A stretch of DNA of 30,502 nt. It comes from Amanita rubescens. Its lineage: Eukaryota; Basidiomycota; Agaricomycetes; Agaricales; Amanitaceae. A model generated the notes under the pieces. The model was not told where the DNA came from. It made no database searches and saw only the letters and a program-made list of their open reading frames with translations. The stretch covers positions 1-30,502 of the forward strand of contig WION01000591.1 in the NCBI GenBank assembly GCA_015039365.1, read 5' to 3'. Below are positions 8,936 to 20,378 of the stretch, piece after piece; the stretch's first letter is position 1, and every line of letters starts with the position of its first letter. Made by a program: the position numbers and the translations under genes.

Positions 8936-10262
8936 TCATTTCGGGTAATGAGGTCGCCGACAAGGTGAACACGACCGATGAACTGCGTCTTTGCTTGTGT
9001 TTTTCACTCTGCTGTAATATTGGGCGACCGTTTCTTGTCCGGTTCGCAGATCTTGAAAGAACCATCGTGATGGCTCCACTTCCTCCAATGATTCGTCATC
9101 TTGAGACCCAAGCAAACCGTACGACGGCTGTTCGGACCTGCAGCGCTCGGTTTTGTTGGTGTTGAATACTTTGTGGTCGAAACCGAGATACGCGTTGACA
9201 GGGGTCTGGAAGTTTCCGTCGTTCCAGTTGTAGACAACATTGAACCACGCTTCCATACTGTTTTCGGCAAACGTCAGATCACGATCATGCCTTGCGCAGA
9301 AGGGGACGGACATTGACCTCTTTTCCCATCTATTATATCGGTGGCGTCCCTCACATTATAATTAAAAGAATGGAGAGATGCAAGATCCATATAGCCTCTC
9401 TGTGGCTCGTCCATGACCTAGTCTTCGACACGAGACTCGTTAGCTCAACGGATCAAGTGAAAAGAATGCTGGACGCCTACCTCAAACCCAATAACTGAAA
9501 ATCCAAACCATAAACCGCTTCCACGCGCTTGTCGAACATATCCAAACATGTGCCCCGCAGAAATTCATGAACGGATACCTTCTTTTCAGCTCTGTTCTTG
9601 ACCCTCAGTTTGGGTGCAAACGCGTCGCCACCCCAGAAGAGTGTTCTTTTTGTTAAAAGGAAAACGTCAAACTCGCGCGAAAAAACTTAACAGCACAACG
9701 AAATTACATACATCATCGTCGACGCTGCCAACTTGGTATATCCCGTCGGCCACAGCCCGCGTTCAGTAGGATCTGTATGTGCCCACCTTTCCGCACGCCA
9801 TTTAACCATGCAGCACCCGCCTCCTCTAAAGCATTTAGATCAAACCATACATATTTGAGTGTCCACGCTGGTGCACCCGGGCCGCTAGAGTACCGTGATC
9901 AGACGTCTTGGTGCATTGAGACGAAGGAAACCATGCCATAAGACGGAAGAAAGGGAACGGATGTAGATCAAATACGAATGGTCGTACCGCCCACTGTCTT
10001 GTTCAGTTGGTAAGTTGGTGCGAACAATAGGGAATGAACGTACAGTCTATAGTGCTCAATTGCTTCCCATGTGACGAGGAACCTTACTTTGGAATAGTGT
10101 AAACAGGCCGGGAAGCAACCATGCAAGTACGTGCAGAACGCGAGTCCCCATCTTCGTAAACGAGAAAAATGTTCGTGGGCCTCTTCAAGAGGAAAGGGAC
10201 GTCCGATAACACTCTGAGTGGTCGGGTTCATCTTGAAGTTACCTCGGACGAGGAATTCGTGT
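8936..10262 (-). pseudogene. Broken GH5 beta-glucosidase (EGCrP2/Egh1-like steryl glucosidase family)
   Basis: Fragments in order match the fungal GH5 family that hydrolyses steryl glucosides and glucosylceramide: IGRPFPLEEAHEHFSRLRRW (10201 down), FLVTWEAIEH, MHQDV-stop-SRYSSGPGAPAWT, FDLNALEEAGAAWLNG, ERGLWPTGYTKLAASTM, WGGDAFAPKLRVKN, VHEFLRGTCLDMFD, and MDEPQRGYMDLASLHSFNYN, which holds the acid/base motif with NEP changed to DEP. TGA at 9899-9901 replaces the Trp expected after HQDV. A frameshift near 9765-9790 separates GVRKGG from ERGLWPTG. Introns between fragments are still partly readable. The frame 8936-9313 (FQTPVNAY, NTNKTERCRS) is collinear with the next part of the enzyme but only weakly similar. 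The N-terminus before the RGN motif and the C-terminal third are not found. Confidence 0.8.
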
Positions 10263-10633
10263 GCTGCGCACTGCCGCCATGATGGGTGGAGATGACCATG
10301 TTAGTTTCCTTTTTCGAGCATTTGCGTGATCGCCGATCATGAACACGCTTTCACCGGCTCTCCGACATCCTCGGATGACATCGCACTATCTGCCTAGCGA
10401 TCAGTCGATCTAAGAGTGCCTCCAAAACCACATTAATCGTAGAGGAAGCCGTTTCAAATTACCAAAATAGTTCATTTATGCCAAGTCGTTGACTTGCAAC
10501 TGTGCCGTGTTCAGCTCATGATTTTTACATCCAAACGGCTTACGACTTGCGGGGGTAGTTATGATGCAATTTGACTTGACTTAAGCTATATAATTATACA
10601 TAAGTAATATGTACAGGATAGTAATGTATTATA
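10263..10633. other. Gene-less stretch
   Basis: Between the GH5 relic and the 3' end of the DUF6533 gene. It has an AT-rich piece around 10575-10635 that likely belongs to the 3' untranslated region of the latter. No coding signal was seen. Confidence 0.4.
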
Positions 10634-12502
10634 TCACGCAAATGAATGCAACTCTATTGGATTTTCTTCGATTCCCTCAACTCGTTGATCACTTTCTGTA
10701 CTTTCGTCGCTATATGTTGCCATATCTGGCATTCGGATAGAAAATGTTTGATGCCATGTAGTGGTGCTGCCTTGCAGATGAGCTGCGGCCACGCGAAGAT
10801 TTAGGATAAGTCTTGACGTCTATGGCGCACGTATTACGAGAATAACGATCCAGAAGAAGCACGATCACTCACTGCGAATGAATATGAGGTTATCATCCAG
10901 CTGAGGTAAAAATCAGCAAATTTCCATGAGAAACCCCTGCTGTAACTCACGGTGCAAGTAAGGGTTCTAGAGGAGCCGGCGCAGCGAAAGTCATCGCCGC
11001 AAGAATCGCCGCAGAAACTAATAGCCGTTAGTAGACCTGCGCATTACAGAAAACATGGGAACTGACCCATCAAACTAATCAGACAATGTTCTTAGTCAAA
11101 ATGAAAGGTATGTGTGAAGGGAGGTTCTTACATGAAGTAATGCACAGTCCCATCTCGAAAAAAAGCGGTGAAAAGGGGAGGAATACGCCAAGCAGCATAA
11201 GGCCGATTTCTCTGGAAAATCGCACGCCATCCTCTTGCAGACAGGACTGAGTGTATTAGGTTCCACATTGTTAAAAGGAACAGAATAGCTTCCATGCCAT
11301 GGTTAGTCAAGAGCGCGCTTCTGCGAATAATACGTACTGGGTGGGATCAAATCGGCTACCCTATCATGTTGTGTTCAGCCCGATATGGGAAGGGAATGAC
11401 GTTGCTTACCAGCCAGTAAGTAGGTCTGGGGCGTGCAAGGTTGCCGTACAACCGGGCCAGGGGACACCGGGAAATCGGGAAACGACATATGAGTTGCTGG
11501 TTCGTATTCCAGTGTATAGCACTGCCTATATTTTCTTCAGGTGGTAGCGCGACAGCAGTGAAAATACAAACGGCAAATTGGCCTAAATACAGCGTGAGTC
11601 CAATTTCGAACAGAGAATTCTGAATGACGCACCAACCAACAAGAAAAGAAGGATTATTAGAACTTCGCAACACGATTAGCACACCGATCATCGCTAAACA
11701 GCATCTATTCACCTCCACGACTTCGATTATAAAGGGCATGTACTCGTAACATGAGAATTATGTTTGAAAAAGTCGAGAAAACGAGGGGACCTCCGCTGTG
11801 CCAGATCGTTAACGTGTTAGTAAGTTCCAAATAGTGATACAAGTCACGTACAAGATAAGCAATAAAACATAGTGGTCGCAGCTTCAAAGACCGTCAAACA
11901 CGGAGTTACCACCAGGGTGAACCTGACTTACGTCTTTAAGCGCACCATGTTAGACCTCGGGATACGAAAAGTAGTAATCCATACCTGAGGAGAGTTCGAC
12001 GTTCTTGTTAAGACTACAAAGACAGCTCAGTGGAAATTCCGAAAGCACCAAGCGACCGACCAAAAACCGTAAATCTATATTCTAAAGTCAGTCGGAGTAC
12101 ATGAATTGATTGAAATGCATAGCTTACGCAAGAATGGCCAGCCCATAATACCGAATGATTAAGTAAACGATTGTCGGAAAGGACCACTTTGCCCTGCACA
12201 ATTGTCGAGTTCATATGCGGGTCGCGATGTCCAATTCGAATGATTTTACCTCCATATGTATGTAATCTCCAAAGTTCAGTCAACACGTGTTGGAAAGCGA
12301 ACCATTGTCAGCTCACTTCATGTCCCGAAGTTAGAATAATGTCGTAGACCAGTACAGTGAATGCGGCCACTGCGTTAATCTAATTCAGAACACAACGCAA
12401 AGAAGAGTCAAGCTGAAGCCTACCAGTCCCATAGTTTGCTGTCCAAGCCAATCGGAGATCATCGATCAGCACCTCTGGCAGAGAGTCGTCTGAGGCGCTC
12501 AT
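10634..12502 (-). CDS. DUF6533-family multi-pass membrane protein
   Basis: A basidiomycete-specific integral membrane protein of unknown function. ATG at 12502 opens MSASDDSLPEVLIDDLRLAW. After an intron follow VAAFTVLVYDIILTSGHE, a 17 nt exon (ITYIW) and RAKWSFPTIVYLIIRYYGLA, the hallmark order of DUF6533. Later exons carry PLVFSTFSNIILMLRVHALY and NRSR (about 11725-11795), then more membrane segments, FFRDGTVHYFM (about 11128), and a cytosolic tail beginning LILNLRVAAAHLQ and ending ENPIELHSFA before TGA at 10634-10636. An apparent in-frame TGA at 12211-12213 falls inside an intron once the 17 nt exon is recognised, so the gene can be read as intact. The exons between about 11890 and 12130 could not be settled by eye. 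The family call is firm, the exact protein is not. Confidence 0.75.
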
Positions 12503-13428
12503 GGTTGGGCCCACGTTCAAGTCCGCTCTTATAGCCAGCATTCCTCTGATTTGGGCAGAATTCGCAGACAGCACGTAAAAGCCTCGGAATGTTCCGAATA
12601 CCTGTGTAGCGACTGTGGACCGCTGTTCCTTGATGCGCATGAATGATTTTTTTCGGAATGGAAATAAGTGTATTGTGTGTCCTATCGTAGTTCTATAGTG
12701 ATTGTTTCACCTCTATGGAGGTTGTGCAGGTACTGTATGGCGCAGGAAAAGTGGTATGATAGTATTTAAATAATAAGTTGCTAGTTACTAATGAAACGCG
12801 ACGGTGTGGGAATTCACGGGAGGTCGTCAAAGGTGAAGGCAGTGGTATTCTTCTTTATGTGACATTTACTGTTCTTTTTATCAGCGTAGAACTGTACATG
12901 GACCCCATACTCCGTTTAAGATAACACATCTTAACGTCATGCGCGATGGCAAGTACGCTTCTTCCTTCGCTTCCGTCGGCTGATCTGGGAACATCACCTG
13001 TTGATTGAAACACTTTCAAGGACCGGCCAGCGATCTCCGTATCCAGAAGCCCGCCAAGCAGTTTGCAGACGAAACTTGAAAGGCAGTGAAAAATGAGTGA
13101 GGTTGAGTCCTTGATCATGATTATCAAGTCTTGATGACCTGAGGAATGTTGGAGCGTTAGGAAGTGTGTTCGTGTTCCAGCGACCAAAACTGTGGGTAAC
13201 TCCATTCATCGTCGGGTTTTAATCATTTCCGAGTCTGCTCTAGCCGCTTTGGTCCTATTCTGATTACTTACGTCAGCTTTGATCGCTCGGACTAGTACGT
13301 ACTCTAGCTCTGGCCACGACCGCCCTGACTGCAGTGTCCTTGATCTGTTCAGATTAGTAGCAATAAATCACGGGAGGTCAAAATGGGAATACAGATACAC
13401 GGTGCACCACCGTCAGCGCACGCTAATA
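12503..13428. other. Stretch without a recognisable gene
   Basis: It contains minus frames 12855-13205 (116 codons) and 12994-13209 (71 codons), which overlap each other in different registers. Neither resembles a known family, shows a domain or has convincing flanking splice sites, so both may be chance frames. The part next to 12502 should hold the promoter of the DUF6533 gene. Confidence 0.35.
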
Positions 13429-13790
13429 GACGCTAATGTCCTCGAAACATGAGAAATACTTTGTCTATTTCCGACGTGTCGCAGATGGGCCGGCTTTTCA
13501 TCAAGTAAGCGTAGTGGGATCACCGCAAGCCTGTACAGTCGGGAGAGCGAAATGTGAGGACCCCTGATAATCGGAGGCGAGGCTGGTTCGGAAACCTGTC
13601 AAACCAAGCCATTTTTGTCCGGACAGAATTTCCCAAATTTCGCGAAATGTGTCGGGAGAGAGATGTGTCAGTAGCGACTACTACATGTGGCGCCGAGGGC
13701 CGTCGTTCGCCGTACCATGGGGATTCGGGACCGCCGAAACTGCCGAACTTCGATCTGACCATCCCCGATGCCGAGATCTACAAGCACACA
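13429..13790 (+). repeat. Local direct duplication, copy 1
   Basis: Matches 14289-14525 in the same direction, about 860 bp apart. Shared blocks are 'ctcgaaacatgagaaata', 'atttccgac.tgt.gc', 'ggccggctttt.catcaagtaa', 'gtcagtagcgactactac', 'gaccgccgaa' and 'gccgagatcta'. Copy 1 is longer by about 120 bp. Frames on both strands (13554-13847 plus, 13681-14061 minus) cross it without a recognisable domain. Confidence 0.75.
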
Positions 13791-14288
13791 TCCCAAGAGG
13801 GATGCGCCAGACTGGTGACAGCAATGTTTGGTCACTCCAAACAATGAAGTCGCTGGCAGCCGCTAAATTCGCTTGCATCGTTGACTTGGTGGTTATCGAT
13901 ATCCGGCCACTGCCTATCATTCGCAAATCATGGGTTCCCAATCCAGGTACATCGCGCTCATGCACAAGGATGTCTGCAAGTGAAACACGCCTGTGCAGTG
14001 GTACTCCTCCATAGGACATCTGGGGTGAGAAAAGGTGCACCGCGAATGCACTGATGCCCACTGCCCAGCGCTAAGGTCGAGGGACACTGACAACCGAGCG
14101 AATTCGTTTCCGAAACATTCCACGACTCCTTCTCCTCTCACAGAAACATACAATTCGAGCACAATGCCAGGGACATGGTTTATTTTCACAAACCTGAATC
14201 GCTCTGATGAGGGTATGATTCTCGTCGTTAAGTAGCTGAAAATGGATTGAAAGCAAAACCTACTGTCTGAAACGTTTCATGACGCACG

Positions 14289-14525
14289 CTAACTCCCTCG
14301 AAACATGAGAAATATTCTATTTCCGACATGTTGCGGGCCGGCTTTTTCATCAAGTAAACGGGGTAGAGGGGATCGTCGCAAGCTTAAGCTGGATGCAAGG
14401 GGACCTACGATGGGAAAGCGAGACGAGTCAATAGCGACTACTACGTGTGCGAGAATTTCGTCGTTCAAGACCGCCGAACTTGGGAAGTGATCCCGACGTC
14501 GAGATCTATTTCCATCCCTTCCCGT
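14289..14525 (+). repeat. Local direct duplication, copy 2
   Basis: Second copy of the block at 13429-13790, shortened by internal deletions. It ends about 110 bp before the start of the DUF6534 gene, so it lies in that gene's upstream region. Confidence 0.75.
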
Positions 14526-14632
14526 CCGCTCGTTTTCTTTCCTGCTTTCTTTTTCCACGATGAACACGGTCATTTCGTCCTGGATATAAAGGAACAGCTG
14601 CTCTCCCACCCTGGTAGCCTACACTGCGCATA

Positions 14633-16810
14633 ATGTTGCAATCCCCCGGAAACACGTTAGAATCCTTCTATATTCAAGACCTAGCTGGCTAATATTTTGA
14701 TCACAGACTGGGGGCTCCATTCATAGGCGTCGTAGTAGCCTCAACGTGAGCATCAACTTTTGGTGCCTGAACCGAATAATGACTAAATCAGGTGCATATA
14801 GTCTGTTTGGAGGTAGGTTCGTGGTTGCTGCATCCCCAGTCCACGTTTAATCCGCTTCAAGTGTCTCTCATACAAGCGTGGCATTACTATACGGATCAGA
14901 ACGACAGATGGCCACTCAAGACGCTGGTAAACATTCTCATTTATACTTCTTGGCACAACGCAACGTGAGGTTGATCTTCCAGGTCTCTGCTGTTATTATT
15001 TGCGATGTCGTCCATCAAGCTCTGATTACGCATACAAGTCCGTCGCCATCCTCGCGCCTTGCAAGTTGCATTCAGGCTAACGCGAGCAGTTTATACTTAC
15101 CTTGTTGCATACTTTGGAGAGGCTGCTCAGATAGGAAATATCGTCTGGTACGTTTTCTTACTGGGTATATGCGCATGCCTGACGGCCTCTTGCTATAGCA
15201 GTATTATCGTAAGTGAAGGTTATCTTGCCCATGGTACGCATCCCGTCGCAACTCCTCACGACAGGTCGAAGTCTTGTTCAACGTAAGTTTCGATCATTTG
15301 CAAAACATGCATTTAATATCGTTACGATTCTAGGGTATCGTGTGTCTTCTGGTCCAAAGGTACGAAAGTTTGACAAAATGGTTCGAACAGTAAATTTAAT
15401 TCCGTCACCTTCTCCCGATAGCTTTTTGACTATGCGCCTGTGGCGTCGTAAGTACCCTCGGGGACCATCTTTTTAGGAAGCTTTAACCTTCAATCTGTCA
15501 GTGAGCAATCATAATATTTGGGTGACCTCTATCATCGTAAGTCACTAGTCAAGTGTTACGCCGTCGTCATCGGCGCATTCAGACCTAAAAAATGACATTG
15601 GCAGGTTGCCTTGGTCATTGCAGAATTTGGTGAGTCTGTTAGTGATCCTACTCGTCAATGTGACTTAAAGCGTCGTAGCATGTATTGTTGGTTAGTATCA
15701 GAGGCTTTAGACGAGGACTCTCATTTACTCTTCTTTTCTTGCAGTATACGCGGGCTTGGCGTACGTGCACAATATTCTATCATTTTCAGAACAGCGTTCA
15801 CACCAGGCCACGTCCTCCAGGCTCTCCATGGAAACCTTTCTCCAAGTGGCGAATCTCAAGGCAAGCTAAGCTTTTGTGGGAGGTCAATACATCCAACGTC
15901 TACCAACAGCGACTGTCGATAGCGATAAACGCCCTAGCCGCAGCTGGAGATGTGTCAATAGCAGCCGTACTATGCACACTGCTCCATAAATCCCGAACAG
16001 GCTTCCATAGGTGATGCACAAACTTTGAGCTCCTACTACGTACTCATCGTGAATCAGGTCAAATACCATGATCAATAGGCTCGTCAGTAAACCCCGTTGG
16101 CATTCATATTACCAAACTTACACTTGGCAGATCCTATTTTCGGTCAACACTAGTCTTCTCACAAGGTCTGTTTTTCTTGAAATTGTACCTACGTTATTGG
16201 GCTGACGTTTTCCCAGTCTATGCGCCCTCGCGTCCTTAATTTCAGTTGATTACATTCCTAATTAATTTTCCTTCTCGCTAACTGATACCTTAGATCGTAG
16301 TTGCGGGGGAAAGTTTCATTTACATCGCTTTCTTCTTCTGCAGTGGGCGACGTAAGTACCTCAGCTCCTTTCACTCGCGGTTGATATTGACGTAACAAAG
16401 TCTATACCAACTCGTTGCTGGCCACGTTGAATGCAAGAAAGATGATTCGGGGTGCGGAAAGTTTCCAAAGCATTGGCAAAGATCATTCGTTCTCTTTGCG
16501 CGATGCACCCAAGACGACAACAATTGGTTCTAAAGTATGTTTCCTTCCTGTTTTGAGTCGCGATGGTCCGCTGGTGTTTTCGAATACGGTGCCACTGCGT
16601 GACGAAAATTTAAGCATTTAATGTTGCTGACTTCATTTACTTGAATAGGGCACTGGTGACATCTCAATCAGGATCGACACTACCAAAGCTACGGAGTCGG
16701 ACACAAATCTGGCAAGTAGGGATACCCGCCGGAGTAGTTTGGAATTGGGGGTGAATGAGAAGGAAGGCTCAGTGGGTATTGTTTGCTGCTTTCGAACGTT
16801 TCGATACTAA
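14633..16810 (+). CDS. DUF6534-family multi-pass membrane protein, very intron-rich
   Basis: A basidiomycete membrane protein of unknown function. ATG at 14633 opens MLQSPGNT, then LGAPFIGVVVAST, an 11 nt exon (14802-14812) giving LFG, VSLIQAWHYYTDQNDRWPLK, VSAVIICDVVHQALITHT, VYTYLVAYFGEAAQIGNIV, a 10 nt exon (15199-15208), VEVLFN (15265-15282), GIVCLLVQ, SFLTMRLWR, SNHNIWVTSII, VALVIAEF and YAGLAYVHNILSFSEQ. The typical family ending follows: INALAAAGDVSIAAVLCTLL, HKSRTGFHR, INRL, ILFSVNTSLLTS, LCALASLIS, IVVAGESFIYIAFFF, then a hydrophilic tail to TAA at 16808-16810. About 15-16 introns can be placed in phase, and no stop remains once they are removed. A GCAAGC donor may follow LQVANLK near 15861. 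Expected topology is seven helices with a cytosolic C-terminus. Confidence 0.82.
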
Positions 16811-17067
16811 TCATTTCGGAAGACTAACGGCGAAGGCTACGCATGAGAATGATGAAGAGGATATTCTTGCTTGTTTTTTTATTGTTATAATCAGTTGCTG
16901 CAGGGCTTGAGTAGTAATCATGAAAGTTGCGTAAATATTATAACTCGGGAAGCGCCGCCTGCGTCGGCACCAACCTTGCTTCAGATGATCCATGCGTAGA
17001 ATCCAACAGCAGATCAAAACATCGGACATCTTGTGCCATATTATAAAAATCTGTGATTCTTATTTAC
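16811..17067. other. Convergent intergenic region with a short duplication
   Basis: Lies between the 3' ends of the DUF6534 gene (plus) and the small minus-strand gene. At 17033-17062 and 17069-17097 the sequence 'gccatattataaaa' followed by 'ctgtgatt' occurs twice in direct order; the second copy overlaps the end of the minus-strand gene. No other feature was seen. Confidence 0.5.
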
Positions 17068-17545
17068 TCATGCCATATTATAAAATACTGTGATTAAATA
17101 TCGTCTATCGGACAATGACGCAACGGCGGCTTGGAGTCGTCGAAGCTTGTCCACGGCGATGGCGAAGTCATTGGCGAGATTTGCGTCCGCAGGAGAGCCC
17201 AGCAACAGCTGGAATTTGGACGCCGTAACGTCGGTGGTATACTGAGGGTTAAAGTTGCCACGGGGTGAAACGTTGAGACGGTTGGGGAGGGCCTCTCCCA
17301 CGACAACCATTACGGCGTCCTCACGCACGTCGTTGGGCGTGGATATCACTGCTGAGACCTGTTGAACACTGACAAGGACGCGAGATGAACCGTTGGACTT
17401 CCACGCCACAGGTGAATCGAATTCAGGACAGGCCAAATAATTTGGCTGAGAAAAGAGACAAGTGCGTTCCCAGACAGTGCTAAACTGCAGTAAACGTCAA
17501 GCGGGGCATGACAGGAAAGAGAAGTAAGAGGCACACAGCCGACAT
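17068..17545 (-). CDS. Small hypothetical protein, possibly secreted
   Basis: The main exon is open from an acceptor at about 17453 (cttttctcag) to TGA at 17068-17070 and encodes about 128 residues beginning PNYLACPEFDSPVAWKSNG and including VSAVISTPNDVREDAVMVVV and LLLGSPADANLANDFAIAVD. An upstream ATG at 17545 gives MSAVCLLLLFP, which looks like a signal peptide and joins in phase if GTCATG is used as donor. That donor is weak, so the start is uncertain. No family is recognised. The length and codon pattern of the main exon make a real gene likely. Confidence 0.45.
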
Positions 17546-18211
17546 TGAGACAAGCAGGGAAGATCGTCAAAAATGATGGTCTGGAGGCTTTATAACAGGG
17601 AAGCGATGAGGAATATAATTGCGGAAGGATCGACACTTTGAATAGAGCCTATTTTTTTCATTATAAAGATCAAAAAGCGACGGTCGTGCGTCTGCTGCTG
17701 CAGGACTTGTTGGGCCTGGCTGATTGGTGGTCTGGAGGCCATAGCAAAAAGACAAACCCAAAGGGTACAGGGAGAGACGTGGAGGGCCACAGGCAGGAGG
17801 TCAATGTCGGGCGCCGCACTGGCTGGAATAGGAAAAAAATTCTGCAATACGTCATTGTTTATTGCTATGTACTGTTGGACACCGATCTGGCTACGGAATA
17901 CGTACCCACTAAACCTTGCTTTAGCAAGGTAATGTTTTGTTTAGCTCGTATGGAATTTTATTCTACCAGCTTCCAGCTGAGCTAGTCATGTACCGGTGTG
18001 AGAATATACGTTAATGTGCATGGCCCAGCAGTGGAATTGAAGCGTGTTGGGATAACGGTGCAGGAGGATGCCAGAAATCACCACCTGCTATTCATTAATC
18101 CCACCACGGTCGACGCCATAGGAAGCTAAAGGACGGCAGAACGGTCGACTGGACATGTATACAATGGCACTAAATAAAATAACAACAACGTGGTATATTT
18201 CGATCGATTCA
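17546..18211. other. Stretch without a supported gene
   Basis: Minus frames 17567-17761 and 17590-17847 (one with RPPISQAQQVLQQQTHDRRF) and plus frame 17638-17985 overlap one another with no recognisable domain. They may include the true 5' exons of the minus-strand gene at 17068-17545. The part from about 18000 to 18211 is the 3' flank of the AIM9-like gene. Confidence 0.35.
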
Positions 18212-20057
18212 TTACATGTAATCCTTTTCGTCCATATCGTTCAAGAACCAATTCGCCTCAGTCTTAGCTCGGACTTCCCCCTCCGTGATCTCCGTTAACA
18301 CCCTCAGCTTTAGCAGCTCGGCGAGGGCCATGGCCATCGCGTGGTGTTCGTTGGACACCCAGGTCTCCGTCTCGAAACCAACCATGCCTCGGCACCCCTC
18401 AAAATTCTCGTCCGCTACTTGCAGCTTTGCGCTCAGCTCCTTCGCCTTGCGTAGGTCCTCGGGTTCGAACGCGACTGGACAGGACACATCTTCCCCCATA
18501 AGCCTCCCCCATATCTCCGTTGCCTCTATCAGCGTAGTCTTCAGCGCGTGAGTCTCACCCTCCCATGGAGCGCCGGCTTGGTCGAAAAGACGGTAGATGA
18601 ACATGGACACGGGGTCCGACAATGCATTGTGATGGAGCTTGTTGTACTCCTCCGTGTTCTTGACGTAGTGGAAGTGGACCAGACGGCGGTGGTAGAGTCC
18701 CATCGCGTGGCTCTGCTCGGATTGGTCCAGCTCATCCATGTTCCCCGGCGGTGAGGGTGGGATGAGAGCCTGAGAGACCGGGTCATCGTAGTTCTGCAAG
18801 CGACCTGGTATACCAGCGAGGAGAAAAACGGGTAGGATCGAGGCGTGTTGCCAGTCAAGCAGGCCCACAATCTTCAACTGGTTAGAGTCTGACGATGTCG
18901 ACACGACAACGTTGCTCGGCTGGAGATCGGGATGGCGGATACGGAAATGATGGAGGGCTGAGTTCTTGGAGACGAGCGAGGATGCGATGAGAAGGTAGCG
19001 TTCGAGATTCTTGATGTGGTCCGACGGTGACTGCTCCTTGTACCCGTAAGCTTCCCTTCTTTCACGCTGGAACGGTAGTAACGGTCGACCGAACTGTTCC
19101 AGATAGGCCAGTTCCTTGCGAGCTGCTGCTACGAGCGCTGCCTCGGCATTTTCGTCTAGTGTCGATTAGTTCCAGAAGGTTCAACAAAAGAAAAGGCAGA
19201 GAGTGGCGTACATGGTCCCCTGTCCACGTCGAGCTGCGACCTCCTTCCGTACCACATATGCAGCCTGGCATCTGGACCGACGCAGAAGCGCTCGTCGTTG
19301 AGCGGGATACCCGTCCTCCCTGCCACCTTCTCCAGGTCGTTGGTATAGTAGAGGCTTCCACCAGCCGGAAAAGGAATCGACATCATGCGAGACTCGAGTT
19401 GAAGAAGTTGACGCAAGACCGAAACGATATCCGGTTCCTCCAGCTCCAGCCACACGTCGCTGAGCTTCGTACCTCTCATGAACTCCATGAAAATATATTC
19501 TGTCTTCGCAGCGTTGTCCGACGAAGGAGAGTAATCGTAAACCTCGGGAACAGGAAGCCCAGAGGAACGGAGGAAACGCATTGTGGCCACTTCACTAGCG
19601 ATAGCGTAGAACTTGGGGACCGTGACGGGGTACGGGATGCGGGCTACCATCTCGAAGCCGCCATGCATGGTGATAAGGAAAGTCCGGTTGAAGCCGCCCT
19701 CGGCGAGCTTCACAAATGTGTCGATGTCTTGAGAACTCCGACCAACAGACTGCGCCGCAAGTCGACAAAGCTCGTCGACGTCGAACTCACGTCTGCGCTC
19801 TGCGAGGCGAAGACCATTGTTGACGCTGAATGTGCGAGATTACGGATTAGACATATACGCCAGAGAACAACATACAGCCAACGTCCTGATGAATAGTTGA
19901 AGAGATCATGAGAGTCTGATATGCTTGAGAATGCACGGCGTGGCAGTTGCCAACAGGCGCAGGTGAAGTTAGAGATTGAGGAGGAAAGATATGCTGAACG
20001 ACGGCGCAGAGGGGGAGAGATTGAGACTGGTAGCAAATTGAGCCTCGCGTAGTGCAT
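18212..20057 (-). CDS. AIM9: AIM9-like mitochondrial phosphotransferase (APH/kinase fold)
   Basis: Three exons, 19876-20057, 19212-19825 and 18212-19155, join in frame to 579 residues. The N-terminus (MHYARLNLLPVSISPPLRRR, then RRAFSS) is rich in Arg and Ser and has no acidic residue, as in a mitochondrial presequence. The family signature follows: LFNYSSGRWL, NNGLRLAERRREFDVDELCR, KLAEGGFNRTF (nucleotide-binding loop), VARIPYP, ASEVATMRFLRSSGLPVPEV and YIFMEFMRGTKLSDVW. The catalytic loop reads HPDLQPSN, with the Asp and Asn typical of aminoglycoside-phosphotransferase folds, and the metal-binding segment GLLDWQHA. Yeast Aim9 is linked to mitochondrial inheritance; substrate unknown. It lies head-to-tail behind PDA1, 320 bp from that gene's stop. 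Branch-site-bearing introns and an uninterrupted frame suggest an active gene. Confidence 0.9.
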
Positions 20058-20378
20058 GTTCCGAGGCCGGTCTTGAGTTATGTAATTTCCCCGATTTACG
20101 GTCGTTGTGTTGACGAGGAAGAACAAACTGTATAACAAGTACAATGATATTTTCTTCCTTAATTACACCCAGTCCAACAAGCTCTGCCGTAACCCGTATT
20201 CACCCCCTTCCCTGCCTCGTTGGTATCTGTGCCTGAACATATGCGGATTGTTTCTTTTTCGTCATGAGTTTCACAATGAGGGCTTCATGAATCGGACAAA
20301 TGCTTAATAAACTTAGATTCAAGAAAGAGAAACGGTAGGTTATTGCATTAAACGTAAGAAAAATCCAGTAGTAACTCT

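Noticed and set aside
11299..11623. Plus-strand frames in the DUF6533 region
   Set aside because: Shadows of the membrane-protein exons on the minus strand.
12211..12213. In-frame TGA suggesting that the DUF6533 gene is a pseudogene
   Set aside because: Recognising a 17 nt exon (ITYIW) and an intron starting GTAAAA puts the TGA inside the intron and restores the family motif.
17638..17985. 115-codon plus-strand frame
   Set aside because: No domain, no splice context, and it overlaps minus frames that could be 5' exons of the small minus-strand gene.
19027..19896. 289-codon plus-strand frame
   Set aside because: It is the antisense shadow of the AIM9-like gene, whose minus-strand exons carry the kinase motifs.
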